The notes: generated by a model from the sequence alone, not told the origin. 64,000 bases of DNA from Saccharomonospora sp. CUA-673 (GCF_001942305.1 NZ_MKKE01000011.1:1-64000); one strand, 5' to 3'; shown: positions 9,449 through 18,734, numbered from the stretch's first letter. Numbers and translations: made by a program.

Positions 9449-10492
9449 ATGCAGCTCGTTTCCCTCGACGACATCCGGCTCGCCGCCGACCGTGTGCGCG
9501 GCCGGGTGTTGCGTACCCCGCTGCTGCCCGCGCCGTGGGCGGCCGATGCCTCCGACGACCGCCCGCTGTGGGTCAAACCCGAGAGCCTGCAGGCGATCGG
9601 CGCGTTCAAACTGCGCGGTGCGATCAACGCGCTCGCCGCGCTGGACGAGCCGAGCCGGGCGCGCGGGGTGGTGGCGTACTCGAGCGGCAACCACGCCCAG
9701 GCGGTGGCGTACGCGGCGCGGCAGTTCGGCGTCACCGCCCACATCGTGATGCCCGAGGACACGCCGCGGGTGAAGGTCGACGGCACGCGCCGGCACGGCG
9801 CCGAGGTCGTCCTCGTGCCGCTGGCCGAACGGGAGTCGACCGCCTACCGCCTGGTCGACGAACTGGGTGCGGTGTTGGTGCCGCCGTTCGACCATCCGGA
9901 CATCATCGCCGGTCAGGGCACCGCGGGCCTCGAGATCGCCGAGGACCTGCCGGACGTCGAGCTCGTGCTCGTGCCCGTCAGCGGCGGGGGACTGGCCTCG
10001 GGGATCGGCACGGCGGTCAAGGCGCTGTGCCCGAACGCGGCCGTGTTCGGGGTCGAACCGGACCTCGCTGCCGACGCCGCCGACAGCCTGCGCGCCGGCC
10101 ACATCGTCGAGTGGCCCGCCCAGGACCGGGCTCGGACGATCGCCGACGGTCTGCGCGCGCAGCCGTCGGAGCTGACGTTCGCGCACCTGCAGGCCGTGCT
10201 CGACGGCATCGTCACCGTCACCGACGGCGAAATCCGCGCGGCCATGCGGATGCTCGCGACCGGAAGCAGGCTGATCGCCGAACCCTCCGGCGCCGTGCCG
10301 CTCGCCGCATACCTGCACCGTGCCGACCAGCTGCCGCGCGGACGCACGGTCGTGGTCGTCTCCGGCGGCAACGTGGACCGCGAGGTGCTCGCCGACGCCT
10401 GGTGGGGTGATTCGGAGGGGTGGGTGCCGCGGTGGGCTGGGTCGGGCGATTCAGCCGGACCCAACCCGCCATGCGCGCGGCGCGCGCACTAG
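9449..10492 (+). CDS. Threonine/serine dehydratase-like PLP enzyme
   Basis: 347 aa fold-type II PLP enzyme. The Schiff-base lysine is probably Lys54 in QAIGAFKLRGA, the substrate loop is SSGNHAQAVA and the phosphate loop is SGGGLASG. It likely deaminates threonine or serine to the 2-oxo acid and ammonia, or acts as a related racemase. It lacks the ACT-type regulatory domain of biosynthetic IlvA, so a catabolic form is more likely. The C-terminal 25 residues are Gly/Pro/Trp-rich and may be extension. The stop overlaps the convergent methyltransferase by four bases. Confidence 0.85.
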   Translation: MQLVSLDDIRLAADRVRGRVLRTPLLPAPWAADASDDRPLWVKPESLQAIGAFKLRGAINALAALDEPSRARGVVAYSSGNHAQAVAYAARQFGVTAHIVMPEDTPRVKVDGTRRHGAEVVLVPLAERESTAYRLVDELGAVLVPPFDHPDIIAGQGTAGLEIAEDLPDVELVLVPVSGGGLASGIGTAVKALCPNAAVFGVEPDLAADAADSLRAGHIVEWPAQDRARTIADGLRAQPSELTFAHLQAVLDGIVTVTDGEIRAAMRMLATGSRLIAEPSGAVPLAAYLHRADQLPRGRTVVVVSGGNVDREVLADAWWGDSEGWVPRWAGSGDSAGPNPPCARRAH

Positions 10493-11313
10493 TGCTTGAG
10501 CGCCACGCCGCCGGTCATGAACCGGACGCCGACGGTCGTCGCGTCGGTGACGAGTTCCTCGGGACGCCACAGGGGCAGCGGCACGATGCCCGGGGGCAGG
10601 ATCTCGATGCCGTCGAAGAACTCCATCAGCTCTTCCGGGGTGCGGACCCGACCCGTGCCGAGCTGCTCCAGCAGCTGCTCCTCGAGCGCGGCGCTTTCCG
10701 GCGAGTCGCTGAGCCGCGTGAAGTTGGTGATGAAGAAGTACGAGCCGGCGGGCGCGGCGTCACGGAGCGTCCTGACGATGCCGTTCGGATCCTCCTCGTC
10801 GAGGATGTGGTGCAGAATGCCGACCAGCATCACACAGACCGGCTTGCTGAAGTCGAGCAGCTCCTGCACGTCCGGGTGCGCGAGGATCTTCTGCGGCTCG
10901 CGGATGTCGGCGGTGACGACCCGGGTGTTCGGGTTGTCCTCGAGGATGGCCCGCCCGGTGGCGAGCACGATCGGGTCGATGTCGACGTACACGACCTTCG
11001 CGTCGGGGTTGACCTCCTGCGCGACCTCGTGGGTGTTACGCACAGTAGGCAGACCCGACCCCAGGTCGAGGAACTGCGTGATCCCCTTGTCGCGGGCCAG
11101 GTGTCGGATGACCCGATGGAGGATCGCTCTGTTGTGCAGTGCGATCTCCTTGAGTTCCGGCATGATCGCGAGGCTGCCCTGGGCCACTCGGCGGTCGATC
11201 GCGAAATTGTCGCTGCCGTCGAGCATCACGTCGTACACGCGAGCTGCGGTGGGCAGGCCGTCGTCGAGTGTGACGATGTCGGGCGTGTCCTGGGCTGAGT
11301 CTTCGGAGGACAT
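10489..11313 (-). CDS. SAM-dependent methyltransferase (DUF574/Methyltransf_19)
   Basis: 274 aa. It starts with the actinobacterial DUF574 pattern LPTAARVYDVMLDGSDNFAID and has the SAM-binding motif FLDLGSGLPT followed by VVYVDIDPI. The family is abundant in actinomycetes and its substrates are mostly unknown. The ATG at 11313 follows GAGAAGGA; an in-frame ATG at 11355 would add 14 residues. No partner gene points to a product. Confidence 0.85.
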   Translation of the reverse strand: MSSEDSAQDTPDIVTLDDGLPTAARVYDVMLDGSDNFAIDRRVAQGSLAIMPELKEIALHNRAILHRVIRHLARDKGITQFLDLGSGLPTVRNTHEVAQEVNPDAKVVYVDIDPIVLATGRAILEDNPNTRVVTADIREPQKILAHPDVQELLDFSKPVCVMLVGILHHILDEEDPNGIVRTLRDAAPAGSYFFITNFTRLSDSPESAALEEQLLEQLGTGRVRTPEELMEFFDGIEILPPGIVPLPLWRPEELVTDATTVGVRFMTGGVALKH

Positions 11314-11548
11314 CGAAGCGTCCTTCTCCTCGTCGATAGGGGAAATCGCCGTCATCGTAGCGAGTCCTGCACGAACCGTCACTGATCGAGTGGATTTCGT
11401 TGCGGTGACGGTGCCAGGAGCGCGGCCGGGCGAATGTGCGGCGGTCGATCTTCCGAAACAGCGGAGCCGGAGCGAAGCGCGGCACGGGGTCGGGTGTGCC
11501 AGGGTGAGAGGCGGAGAGAGCCTGCAGGCGAGGCGAAGGGGGCCGACG

Positions 11549-11962
11549 ATGAGTGACGTGCTGTTCGGCGACGACCATGTCCGCAAGTACGAGGAGACCG
11601 ACGGCGAGGTCGGCCACATCTGGCAGAACGACGCGCCGACGCTGGTCCTGACCACGAAGGGCCGCAAGACCGGTGAGCCGCGCAAGTTCGCCCTGATCTA
11701 CCAGCAGTACGAGGGGTCCTACGTCGTCGTCGCCTCCAAGGGCGGCGCTCCGGAACACCCGGGCTGGTACAAGAATCTCGTCGCGAACCCGGACGTCGAG
11801 GTCCAGGTCGGGGCCGAGAAGTTCGCCGCGGTGGCCCGCACCGGGAGCGCCGAGGAGAAGGCCGCGGTCTGGGCCAGGATGACCGCGGTGTGGCCCGCGT
11901 TCGACGAGTACCAGGCCAAGACCGCCCGGGACATCCCGGTGGTCCTGCTCGACCCGGCCTGA
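11549..11962 (+). CDS. Deazaflavin (F420)-dependent nitroreductase-like protein, DDN family
   Basis: 137 aa, full length for the DUF385/DDN family. Family signatures are [18 protein letters not shown] and [13 protein letters not shown]. Relatives use reduced F420 to reduce quinones or nitro-compounds in mycobacteria. It is transcribed alone, diverging from the methyltransferase, and is followed by a strong hairpin. Confidence 0.85.
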   Translation: MSDVLFGDDHVRKYEETDGEVGHIWQNDAPTLVLTTKGRKTGEPRKFALIYQQYEGSYVVVASKGGAPEHPGWYKNLVANPDVEVQVGAEKFAAVARTGSAEEKAAVWARMTAVWPAFDEYQAKTARDIPVVLLDPA

Positions 11963-11972
11963 CCTGCCCGTT

Positions 11973-12007
11973 CGCTCTGCCGGACGCGGGTTTCGCCCGG
12001 CAGAGCG
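11973..12007 (+). terminator. Hairpin terminator after the DDN-family gene
   Basis: CGCTCTGCCGG pairs perfectly with CCGGCAGAGCG across a 13-base loop, ten bases after the stop codon. There is no T-run, as is common for high-GC actinobacterial terminators. Confidence 0.65.
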
Positions 12008-12071
12008 ACCCATGTCACGCCCACGCCCCGGGTGGCGGCGGTGCGGTGTGGCGCGGGGCATAATCGCGACC

Positions 12072-13472
12072 ATGAGCGAACACTTCGACGTTGTGGTCCT
12101 GGGCGCCGGTCCCGGCGGGTACACCGCCGCCGTCCGCGCGGCCCAGCTCGGGTACGACACCGCGATCATCGAGGAGCGTTACTGGGGCGGTGTCTGCCTG
12201 AACGTGGGCTGCATCCCGTCGAAGGCGCTCCTGCGGAACGCGGAACTGGCGCACCTGTTCCACACCGAGGCCAAAACCTTCGGCATCCAGACGACCGGTG
12301 AGGTCACGTTCGACTACGGCGCGGCGTACACGCGCAGCCGCAAGGTCGCCGACGGCCGCGTCAAGGGCATTCACTATCTGATGAAGAAGAATGCCGTCAC
12401 CCAGTTCACCGGCCGCGGCTCGTTCACCGGCGCCAACGCGATCGAGGTGCGCCGTGAGGACGGTACGACCGAGACGGTCACCTTCGACCATTGCATCATC
12501 GCCGCGGGTGCGAGCCCGAAGCTGCTGCCCGGCACGCAGCGCAGCGAGAACGTCGTGACCTACGAGGAGCAGATCCTCGCCGACGAGCTGCCCGGCAGCG
12601 TCGTCATCGCCGGCGCGGGCGCCATCGGCGTCGAGTTCGCCTACGTGCTGCACAACTACGGCGTCAAGGTCACGATCGTCGAGTTCGCCGACCGCATGGT
12701 GCCCGGCGAGGACGAGGAGGTGTCGGCGGAACTGGCGCGCCGGTACCGCCGGCTCGGCGTCGACGTCCTCACCTCCACCAAGGTCGAGTCCATTGAGGAC
12801 AACGGTGACGGCGTGCGCGTCACCGTCTCGGCCGACGGTGAGCAGAAGGTGCTCGAGGCCGACAAGGTGTTGCAGGCCATGGGTTTCGCGCCCAACGTCG
12901 AGGGCTACGGGCTCGAGAACGCGGGTGTGCGCCTGACCGACCGCGGCGCGATCGAGGTCGACGGTCGCGGTCGTACCAACGTGCCGAGCATCTTCGCTAT
13001 CGGTGACGTGACGGCCAAGTTGATGCTCGCGCACGCGGCCGAGTCCATGGCGATGATCGCCGCCGAGACCATCGCGAACGTCGAGACGATGGAACTCGAC
13101 TTCCGGATGATCCCGCGCGCGACGTACTGCCAGCCGCAGATCGCCTCGTTCGGACTCACCGAGCAGCAGGCCCGCGACGCCGGCCACGACATCCAGGTGC
13201 AGAAGTTCCCGTTCACCGCCAACGGCAAGGCGCACGGCCTGGCCGACCCGGTCGGGTTCGTCAAGATCGTCGCCGACTCCGAGCACGGCGAGTTCCTCGG
13301 CGCGCACCTGATCGGCCCGGAGGTCACCGAGCTGCTGCCCGAGCTCACGCTCGCCCAGCAGTGGGACCTGACGATCCACGAGGTCGGCCGCAACGTGCAC
13401 GCCCACCCGACCCTCGGCGAGGCCGTCAAGGAAGCCGTCCACGGCCTCGCCGGCCACATGATCAACATGTGA
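12072..13472 (+). CDS. lpd: Dihydrolipoamide dehydrogenase (E3)
   Basis: 466 aa, the usual length. FAD-binding [15 protein letters not shown], redox disulfide Cys42/Cys47 in [16 protein letters not shown] motif [11 protein letters not shown], second FAD motif FAIGDVT, and the C-terminal catalytic HAHPTLGEA. It reoxidises lipoamide on the E2 of pyruvate and 2-oxoglutarate dehydrogenase complexes and may serve peroxiredoxin systems as in mycobacteria. aceE lies 22 kb away and there is no E2 nearby. A hairpin downstream separates it from a convergent gene. Confidence 0.95.
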   Translation: MSEHFDVVVLGAGPGGYTAAVRAAQLGYDTAIIEERYWGGVCLNVGCIPSKALLRNAELAHLFHTEAKTFGIQTTGEVTFDYGAAYTRSRKVADGRVKGIHYLMKKNAVTQFTGRGSFTGANAIEVRREDGTTETVTFDHCIIAAGASPKLLPGTQRSENVVTYEEQILADELPGSVVIAGAGAIGVEFAYVLHNYGVKVTIVEFADRMVPGEDEEVSAELARRYRRLGVDVLTSTKVESIEDNGDGVRVTVSADGEQKVLEADKVLQAMGFAPNVEGYGLENAGVRLTDRGAIEVDGRGRTNVPSIFAIGDVTAKLMLAHAAESMAMIAAETIANVETMELDFRMIPRATYCQPQIASFGLTEQQARDAGHDIQVQKFPFTANGKAHGLADPVGFVKIVADSEHGEFLGAHLIGPEVTELLPELTLAQQWDLTIHEVGRNVHAHPTLGEAVKEAVHGLAGHMINM

Positions 13473-13474
13473 CA

Positions 13475-13579
13475 ACCGCCGTGTCAGCACCCCACGTCGC
13501 CGTGTCAGCACCTGGCGTCGCCGTGTCAGCGGTTCGCGTGGGCGTGTTGGCAATCCGCGTCGTCGTGTTGCGCGCTACG
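13475..13579. repeat. 21-bp tandem repeat array, locus 1 (five units)
   Basis: Five units of 21 bp between convergent genes. The typical unit reads GTCGCCGTGTCAGCACCTG with a short variable end, and the last two units are degenerate. Bases 13474-13526 are identical, in opposite orientation, to 15080-15132. A third array is at 24047. No protein is evident here. Confidence 0.8.
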
Positions 13580-13601
13580 GGTCAGAACCCGTAGCGCGCA
13601 A
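13568..13601. terminator. Perfect 15-bp hairpin, bidirectional terminator
   Basis: TTGCGCGCTACGGGT and its exact complement flank the four-base loop CAGA. It overlaps the last 21-bp repeat unit and contains the last codons and stop of the minus-strand flavoprotein gene. Placement between convergent genes suggests it stops transcription both ways. Confidence 0.7.
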
Positions 13602-14031
13602 CTGCGTTCGGGCGCAACACGATGCGTGCGAGGTCGAGTGCCAGTACGCCGTCGAGGTCGGCGGTGCGGGCGGCGTCGCCCAGATCCCAGTACTGCGCGG
13701 CGAGGCGGCGCGCCAGGTCGTAGGTCTCGGCGGATCCGCCGGTGTCGATCGTGGTGGTGCCGGAGACCGACACCCAACGTTCGCGTTCGTCGACCGGGGT
13801 GGTGACGACGAGCGACGCGCGCGGATCCTGCCGCAGTTGGCGCACCTTGCGTGCGCCCGCGTCGGTGAACAGGTGGATCGTGCCGTCGTCGGCCGGTTCG
13901 AACCACACGGGCCGGGGCTGCGGCGGCACCGGCCCTGCGGCCACGGTGAAGAAGCCCAGCAGCGGTCGGCGGAGGAACGCGAGGTCGTCGGTGGTCAGAA
14001 GCGTGTCCGCGGTGGTATCGGTCGTCGTCAT
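13582..14031 (-). CDS. Pyridoxamine 5'-phosphate oxidase-family flavoprotein
   Basis: 149 aa split-barrel protein (PNPOx/F420-binding family). N-terminal RRPLLGFFTVA, central PRPVWFEPADDGTIHLFT, then ARKVRQLRQDPRASLVV, the usual order of strands for the cofactor site. Such proteins bind FMN or F420 and reduce small molecules. Too short for the biosynthetic PdxH. It diverges from the AraC regulator, which might control it. Its stop lies inside the hairpin at 13568-13601. Confidence 0.75.
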   Translation of the reverse strand: MTTTDTTADTLLTTDDLAFLRRPLLGFFTVAAGPVPPQPRPVWFEPADDGTIHLFTDAGARKVRQLRQDPRASLVVTTPVDERERWVSVSGTTTIDTGGSAETYDLARRLAAQYWDLGDAARTADLDGVLALDLARIVLRPNAVARYGF

Positions 14032-14113
14032 GTCGACGAGTCAACCCGATCGACGCGGACGATCACATGGGTAGAGCTCCGGATTTCCTGGCTGTTCGTC
14101 TACGCTCGCGAAT

Positions 14114-15052
14114 GTGGACGTCTTCGACGATCTGATCCGTGGCATCCGCGCGCACGGGTCGCTGTTCGGCAGCTCGATGCTGACGCCGCCCTGGTCGCTG
14201 CGGTTCGACGACGCCGCCCCACTGACCCTGTGCACGGTGCTCGGCGGGTCGGGGTGGATCGTGCCCTCCCAAGGCGAACCCGAGCCGTTGCGTGACGGCG
14301 ACACGGTGGTGGTCCGCGCGCCGGTGACGTTCGGCTTCGTCGACGAGCTCGGCACGCGCGCCGAACCCGTCCACTGTGGTGCGCACTGCACGGTCCCGGA
14401 GGACGGCGGAACGCGGCACCGGCGCGGTTGGTACGACGCGGGCGGTGGCGGCAGGGGCGACGTGGCGACGTTGATCGTCGGCGCCTATCCGGCACGCAGC
14501 GAGGTCAACGCCCAGCTGCTGGAGGCGCTGCCGTATGTGTTGCGTGTGGACGGTGGAGGGACCGGGGACGCTGTGCTCGAGCACCTTGCCGAGGAGGTCG
14601 CGATCGACAAGCCGGGACAGCAGGTGGTGCTCGACCGGCTGCTGGACTGGATGTTGGTGTGCACGTTGCGCGCGTGGTTCGACCGGCCGGGCGGCGCAGC
14701 GCCGGGCTGGTGGACCGCGCAACACGATCCGGTCGTCGGCGACGCGTTGCGGCGGATGCACGCCGAACCCGAGGCGCCGTGGACGGTCGCCGCCCTGGCC
14801 GCCCGCGTCGGCGTCGCGCGTTCGACGCTGGCGAAGCGGTTCGCCGACGTGCTGGGTGAACCGCCGCTGGCCTACCTCACCCGCTGGCGCATGACGCTCG
14901 CCGCGGAACTGCTGGCCGAACGCTCGTCGGTCACGGTCGCCGACGTCGCGCGGACGGTCGGCTATGCCGATCCGTTCGCGTTCAGTGCCGCGTTCAAACG
15001 CGTCCGAGGCGTCACCCCGAGCCGGTTCCGCACCTCTGCCCGCGCGGAATGA
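14114..15052 (+). CDS. AraC-family regulator with N-terminal cupin domain
   Basis: 312 aa. The N-terminal half is a cupin-like ligand domain (LTLCTVLGGSGWIVP...). The C-terminal AraC/XylS double helix-turn-helix spans residues 210-305, with VAALAARVGVARSTLAKRF and VADVARTVGYADPFAFSAAF. The GTG start at 14114 keeps the protein colinear with the family. It is divergent from the PNPOx-like gene. The inducer is unknown. Confidence 0.88.
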   Translation: MDVFDDLIRGIRAHGSLFGSSMLTPPWSLRFDDAAPLTLCTVLGGSGWIVPSQGEPEPLRDGDTVVVRAPVTFGFVDELGTRAEPVHCGAHCTVPEDGGTRHRRGWYDAGGGGRGDVATLIVGAYPARSEVNAQLLEALPYVLRVDGGGTGDAVLEHLAEEVAIDKPGQQVVLDRLLDWMLVCTLRAWFDRPGGAAPGWWTAQHDPVVGDALRRMHAEPEAPWTVAALAARVGVARSTLAKRFADVLGEPPLAYLTRWRMTLAAELLAERSSVTVADVARTVGYADPFAFSAAFKRVRGVTPSRFRTSARAE

Positions 15053-15079
15053 CCGGCGCGGGCCGTCCACGAATCCACA

Positions 15080-15132
15080 ACACGGCGACGCCAGGTGCTG
15101 ACACGGCGACGTGGGGTGCTGACACGGCGGTT
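15080..15132. repeat. 21-bp repeat array, locus 2 (inverted copy of locus 1)
   Basis: About two and a half 21-bp units, exactly complementary over 53 bases to 13474-13526. It ends 17 bp before the sigma-factor start, so it occupies that gene's promoter region. Confidence 0.8.
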
Positions 15133-15149
15133 AGCGTTGGTGGGTGGTC

Positions 15150-16049
15150 ATGGGTGACGAGCAGGTGCGCGTCTTCGAGGACGCGCGTGCCCGGCTGCAG
15201 GCGATCGCCTACCGGATGCTGGGTACGGTCGCCGACGCCGAGGACGCCGTGCAGGACACGTTCGTGCGCTGGTCCGGCGCCGATCACGCCGGGGTGCGCG
15301 AGCCGGCCGCCTGGTTGACCCGGGTGCTGACCAACGTGTGCCTGAACCGGTTGACGTCGGCGCGGGCGCGCCGTGAGGAGTACGTCGGCCCGTGGCTCCC
15401 GGAACCCATCCTGACCGGTAGCGAGGCCAACGGACACACCGGCCGGACCGACTCCGCGCTGACCACGGTCGCCGAGCGGGAATCGGTGTCGATGGCGATG
15501 CTCGTGGTGCTCGAACGGCTGACCCCACCCGAACGTGCGGTGTTCGTGCTCCGCGAGGCGTTCGGCTACCCGCACGTCGAGATCGCCGCCATGCTCGGCG
15601 TGACCGAGGCGTACAGCCAGCAGCTCCACAGCCGCGCCCGCAGGCACGTCGCCGACGGCAGGGCACGGTTCACGACCTCGCCGCAACAGGCGCGGCGCAT
15701 CACCGAACGGTTCCTCGCCGCCGCGCGCGGCGGCGACCAGGACGCGTTGCGCAGCCTGTTCGTCGACGACGTCGTGGCGTGGGCCGACGGCGGCGGCAGG
15801 ACGACCGCCGCGCGCAAGCCGATCCGCGGTGCCGACCGCGTCGCGCGCTACCTGGGCTGGATGAGCAGGGACATCCCCGGTGTCGGGGTGCACGTGGTCG
15901 AACTCAACGGTGGGCCCGGGCTCGTGGCCACGCTCGACGACGTGCCCGCGCTGGCCGTGTCGCTGCACCTGGTCGAGGGTGCGATCGCCGACATCTATCT
16001 GATCGCGAACCCGGACAAGCTCACGCGACTCGCCCTGCCCGCCATGTGA
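15150..16049 (+). CDS. ECF41-type RNA polymerase sigma factor with SnoaL-like C-terminal domain
   Basis: 299 aa. Sigma region 2 is at the start (YRMLGTVADAEDAVQDTFVRW) and region 4 around residues 110-165 (LTPPERAVFVLREAFGY...IAAMLGVTEAYSQQLHSRAR). An extra SnoaL-like C-terminal domain carries the ECF41 signatures DGGG (WADGGGRTTAARKPI) and NPDKL. In ECF41 proteins this domain tunes activity in place of an anti-sigma factor. These genes usually neighbour an oxidoreductase, epimerase or carboxymuconolactone decarboxylase; the next gene is such an oxidoreductase. ATG 15150 is chosen over the GTG two codons earlier. Confidence 0.9.
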   Translation: MGDEQVRVFEDARARLQAIAYRMLGTVADAEDAVQDTFVRWSGADHAGVREPAAWLTRVLTNVCLNRLTSARARREEYVGPWLPEPILTGSEANGHTGRTDSALTTVAERESVSMAMLVVLERLTPPERAVFVLREAFGYPHVEIAAMLGVTEAYSQQLHSRARRHVADGRARFTTSPQQARRITERFLAAARGGDQDALRSLFVDDVVAWADGGGRTTAARKPIRGADRVARYLGWMSRDIPGVGVHVVELNGGPGLVATLDDVPALAVSLHLVEGAIADIYLIANPDKLTRLALPAM

Positions 16050-16135
16050 CACAGAACACTGGACGCTGCTGTCAGTTCCGGTGCCGCTGCCCGGTTCAGG
16101 AGGTGACACGGCGGCAGCGGGGAAGGAGCGGGCAC

Positions 16136-17284
16136 ATGGGTCGGCGGATCGTGGTGATCGGCGGGGGCTACGCGGGTGCGACGGCGGCGAATCGGATCGC
16201 GCGCCGGGTCGACGGCGCCGAGGTGGTGTTGGTGAACGAGCGGGACACGTTCGTCGAACGAGTACGGCTGCACCAGGTCGCAGCGGGGGAGGACGTCGCC
16301 GCGATGTCGCTGCGCGAACGCTTGCGCCCCGGGGTGTCGGTGGTCGTCGCGCGGGTGCGGGCCATCGACCTCGACCGCAGGGAACTCGACCTCGAACCGA
16401 CCCAGGGCACGGCGACCCAGGGCACGGGGCCGGACGTGCTGCGTTACGACACGCTCGTCTGCGCGGTCGGCAGCACGGCCGCGCCGGCACCCGACGCCGC
16501 GATCCCGCTCGCCTCGGCCGAGGACGCGGGGCAGGCCCGGGGCCGGATCGCCGAGCTCGCCGGGGAACGCGGCACGGTCGCGGTGGTCGGCGGGGGACTG
16601 ACGGGAATCGAGGCGGCGACCGAGATCGCCGAACGGTGGCCGTCGCTGTCGGTCCGCATGGTGTCGGACACCGAGCCGGGGCCGGGGCTGTCGACACGGG
16701 CGCGCACGCACGTCCGCGCGGTGTTCGACCGGCTCGGGATCCACGTCGTCCGCGGTGCCGTCGTGGACGTCGACGACGGCCGGGTGCGTCTGGCCGGCGG
16801 CGGGACGGTCGGTGCGGGCCTGACGCTGACGTGCACGGGTTTCGCCGTACCCCCGCTCGCGGAGGCCGCGGGCCTGGCCGTCGACGAGGTGGGGCGGGTC
16901 CGGGTCGACGAGACGTTGCGGTCGGTCTCGCACCCCGACGTCTACGCGGTGGGCGACGCCGCGGCGCCGGAACTGCCGAGCGGGCGGATGTTGCGGATGG
17001 CGTGCGCGACGGCGCTGCCGATGGGTGGTGCCGCGGGCACGGCGATCGCGGCGGCACTGGCCGGCCGCGACCCGGGCGGGCTGCGGTTCCGCTACGTCAA
17101 CCAGTGCGTGAGTCTCGGCAGGCGGGACGGAGTCATCCAGCTCGTCGACGCCGACGACCGGTCGCGGCGCGCGGCGCTCACGGGCCGGGTCGCCGCCCGG
17201 TACAAGGAGGCCGTCGTACGCGGTGCGACGTGGTTCTCGGCTCACCCCGGCCCGTACCGCCCGATCCGCACGGTCACCGGGTGA
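16136..17284 (+). CDS. FAD/NAD(P)-dependent oxidoreductase, ECF41 partner
   Basis: 382 aa pyridine-nucleotide-disulfide-type fold. FAD motif VVIGGGYAGATAANRIA, NAD motif VAVVGGGLTGIEAATEIA, and a second FAD-contact motif DVYAVGDAAAPE. It resembles type II NADH dehydrogenases and ferredoxin reductases but has no obvious C-terminal membrane anchor. It lies directly behind the ECF41 sigma gene and is its likely target. The ATG is preceded by GGAAGGAG. The insert TQGTATQGTGP near residue 85 looks like a small internal duplication. Confidence 0.82.
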   Translation: MGRRIVVIGGGYAGATAANRIARRVDGAEVVLVNERDTFVERVRLHQVAAGEDVAAMSLRERLRPGVSVVVARVRAIDLDRRELDLEPTQGTATQGTGPDVLRYDTLVCAVGSTAAPAPDAAIPLASAEDAGQARGRIAELAGERGTVAVVGGGLTGIEAATEIAERWPSLSVRMVSDTEPGPGLSTRARTHVRAVFDRLGIHVVRGAVVDVDDGRVRLAGGGTVGAGLTLTCTGFAVPPLAEAAGLAVDEVGRVRVDETLRSVSHPDVYAVGDAAAPELPSGRMLRMACATALPMGGAAGTAIAAALAGRDPGGLRFRYVNQCVSLGRRDGVIQLVDADDRSRRAALTGRVAARYKEAVVRGATWFSAHPGPYRPIRTVTG

Positions 17285-17443
17285 CCACATTCCGATTCGA
17301 TTCCCGGCCGGCGTATTTGGTGAATTCGATCTTTCCGGGAGTTGTTCACGCGGGTGTTACGTCCGGTGGGCGAACTTGAGCTTCGCCACATCGCGGCAGG
17401 AAATCGGCTACCTCGGCGTTAACGTGAGGGAAGGTTCGATTCG

Positions 17444-17477
17444 CCGGAGAATGGTTCTCCGGCCTCCATTCTTTTTC
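17444..17477 (+). terminator. Hairpin with T-rich tail
   Basis: CCGGAGAA and TTCTCCGG form an eight-base stem with loop TGG, followed by CCTCCATTCTTTTT. It could end transcription from the oxidoreductase. It is only 23 bases before the next gene's start, so an attenuator role is possible. The rest of 17285-17500 holds nothing I can assign. Confidence 0.5.
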
Positions 17478-17500
17478 CGCCGTCCGTAGAGGGATCCGCC

Positions 17501-17911
17501 ATGACCGCATCCGGCAACGCCGAGCAGAGCAACCTGAGTGCCGCGGCAGACCCCGGCGTGCTGGCCGCCCGCGCCGAGGATGCGACGCGCGCCCTCCAGC
17601 AGTGGGCCGCACGGCGCACCGCGGGCAGTGGCGCCGTCGACCGCGCCGAGCAGGAGGCGGAGCTGCACGAGGTGCTCGCCTCGTTGCGCCAGCTCTCGGA
17701 GAACCTCGCCCGGTTCCTGCCGGAGGCCGGTTCCTGGCTGGAACAGCAGCTGTGGTCGGGAAACCTCGGTGACGACGCCGACTACTCCGAGCTGACCCAG
17801 TCGACGTTCGAGGCCGCGGCCGCGCTCTCGCGCGCCCAGCGGATGGCCTCACAGCTGGGCCGCGAACTCCACGCCGCCGAGCTCGCGAGCCGTTCGCTCA
17901 TCCGCCAGTGA
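17501..17911 (+). CDS. Hypothetical protein, helical
   Basis: 136 aa, Ala/Glu/Leu-rich and probably all helical, with no signal peptide or membrane segment. I do not recognise a family. GC3 pattern and length support a real gene. Its end overlaps the minus-strand gene by 14 bases. Confidence 0.6.
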   Translation: MTASGNAEQSNLSAAADPGVLAARAEDATRALQQWAARRTAGSGAVDRAEQEAELHEVLASLRQLSENLARFLPEAGSWLEQQLWSGNLGDDADYSELTQSTFEAAAALSRAQRMASQLGRELHAAELASRSLIRQ

Positions 17912-18119
17912 CCTGAGGCGGAACCGGCACCGATTCGCCTTCCGCGCGCAGCACGGCGTTCGTCTCGCGCTGTTGCTCGATCGCCTCGATCAATTCTGCG
18001 TCGCTCATGTGCGCCGTCGACGTGATTCCGAGGCTGCGGGCCGACGCAGCGAGTTCGGCCATGCTCGTCTCGTGATGTCCACGATTGTCGCTCGTCGTCT
18101 GCCACGGGATTTTCGCCAT
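17898..18119 (-). CDS. Small hypothetical protein with Rho-N/SAP-like helices
   Basis: 73 aa from the ATG at 18119. The segment AASARSLGITSTAHMSDAELIEAIEQQ resembles the short Rho N-terminal/SAP-type nucleic-acid-binding helices found in small actinobacterial proteins. No good ribosome site is seen. An in-frame start at 18224 would give 108 aa with an unusual Pro/Trp-rich N-terminus. Confidence 0.45.
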   Translation of the reverse strand: MAKIPWQTTSDNRGHHETSMAELAASARSLGITSTAHMSDAELIEAIEQQRETNAVLRAEGESVPVPPQVTGG

Positions 18120-18284
18120 GCCAGGCGCATACCCGGTGGAGCCATCGACAAACCCCGGGCGTGACGCCGTCCACAGCGTCCACGGGCTACGTGGTGCGGC
18201 GTCCCCGCTGTCCACACTGTCCATATCGGACTCGGGGCGGGGGCCGATGATCGGTCCCCGCCCCGTTGTCGTGCGCGCGCCTGC

Positions 18285-18734
18285 TTACTTGATCTCGATG
18301 CGGCGCGTTCCCTCGTCGGGCCGCTTCGGAACGGTGACCGTCAGGACACCGTCGGCGAGCTCGGCGCCGATCTGCTCGGCGTCGACACCCTCGGGCAGCG
18401 TCACGCCGTAGCGAAACTGTCCGGTGCGGCGCGTCCGGCGACGGAACGTCCCCTCGCGCTCGGCGATCTCGCCGCTGATCGACAGGACGTTGTCGGCCAG
18501 GTCGACGGTGATGTCGTCGCGTTGCACGCCGGGCAGCTCGACCTCGACGACGTACGCCTCGTCGGTCTCGCGGACGTCGGCGGCCGGGGCCCACGTCTGC
18601 GAGGAGGTGCCGGCGTTCAGCGCCCGCGCGAGCTCGTCGAACTCGCGGAACGGATTCCACGGCTGACCCCAGCTCGGGCTCGAGACTCCGAGCGGACGCG
18701 GGGTGCGGTTGGTACGCAGCACCGGGAATGCCAT
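18285..18734 (-). CDS. Hsp20/alpha-crystallin small heat-shock protein
   Basis: 149 aa. The alpha-crystallin domain runs from about residue 48 to the end (PAADVRETDEAYVVEVELPG ... VLTVTVPKRPDEGTRRIEIK), with the conserved GVLT motif. It is a holdase chaperone that binds unfolding proteins during heat or oxidative stress. A HAIR-like box at 18818-18838 suggests repression by HspR, as for mycobacterial acr2. A GGAGGG ribosome site precedes the start. Confidence 0.92.
   Translation of the reverse strand: MAFPVLRTNRTPRPLGVSSPSWGQPWNPFREFDELARALNAGTSSQTWAPAADVRETDEAYVVEVELPGVQRDDITVDLADNVLSISGEIAEREGTFRRRTRRTGQFRYGVTLPEGVDAEQIGAELADGVLTVTVPKRPDEGTRRIEIK

Noticed and set aside
12015-13553. 512-residue minus-strand open frame opposite lpd
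   Set aside because: Antisense shadow produced by high-GC codon use; lpd motifs are unmistakable on the other strand.
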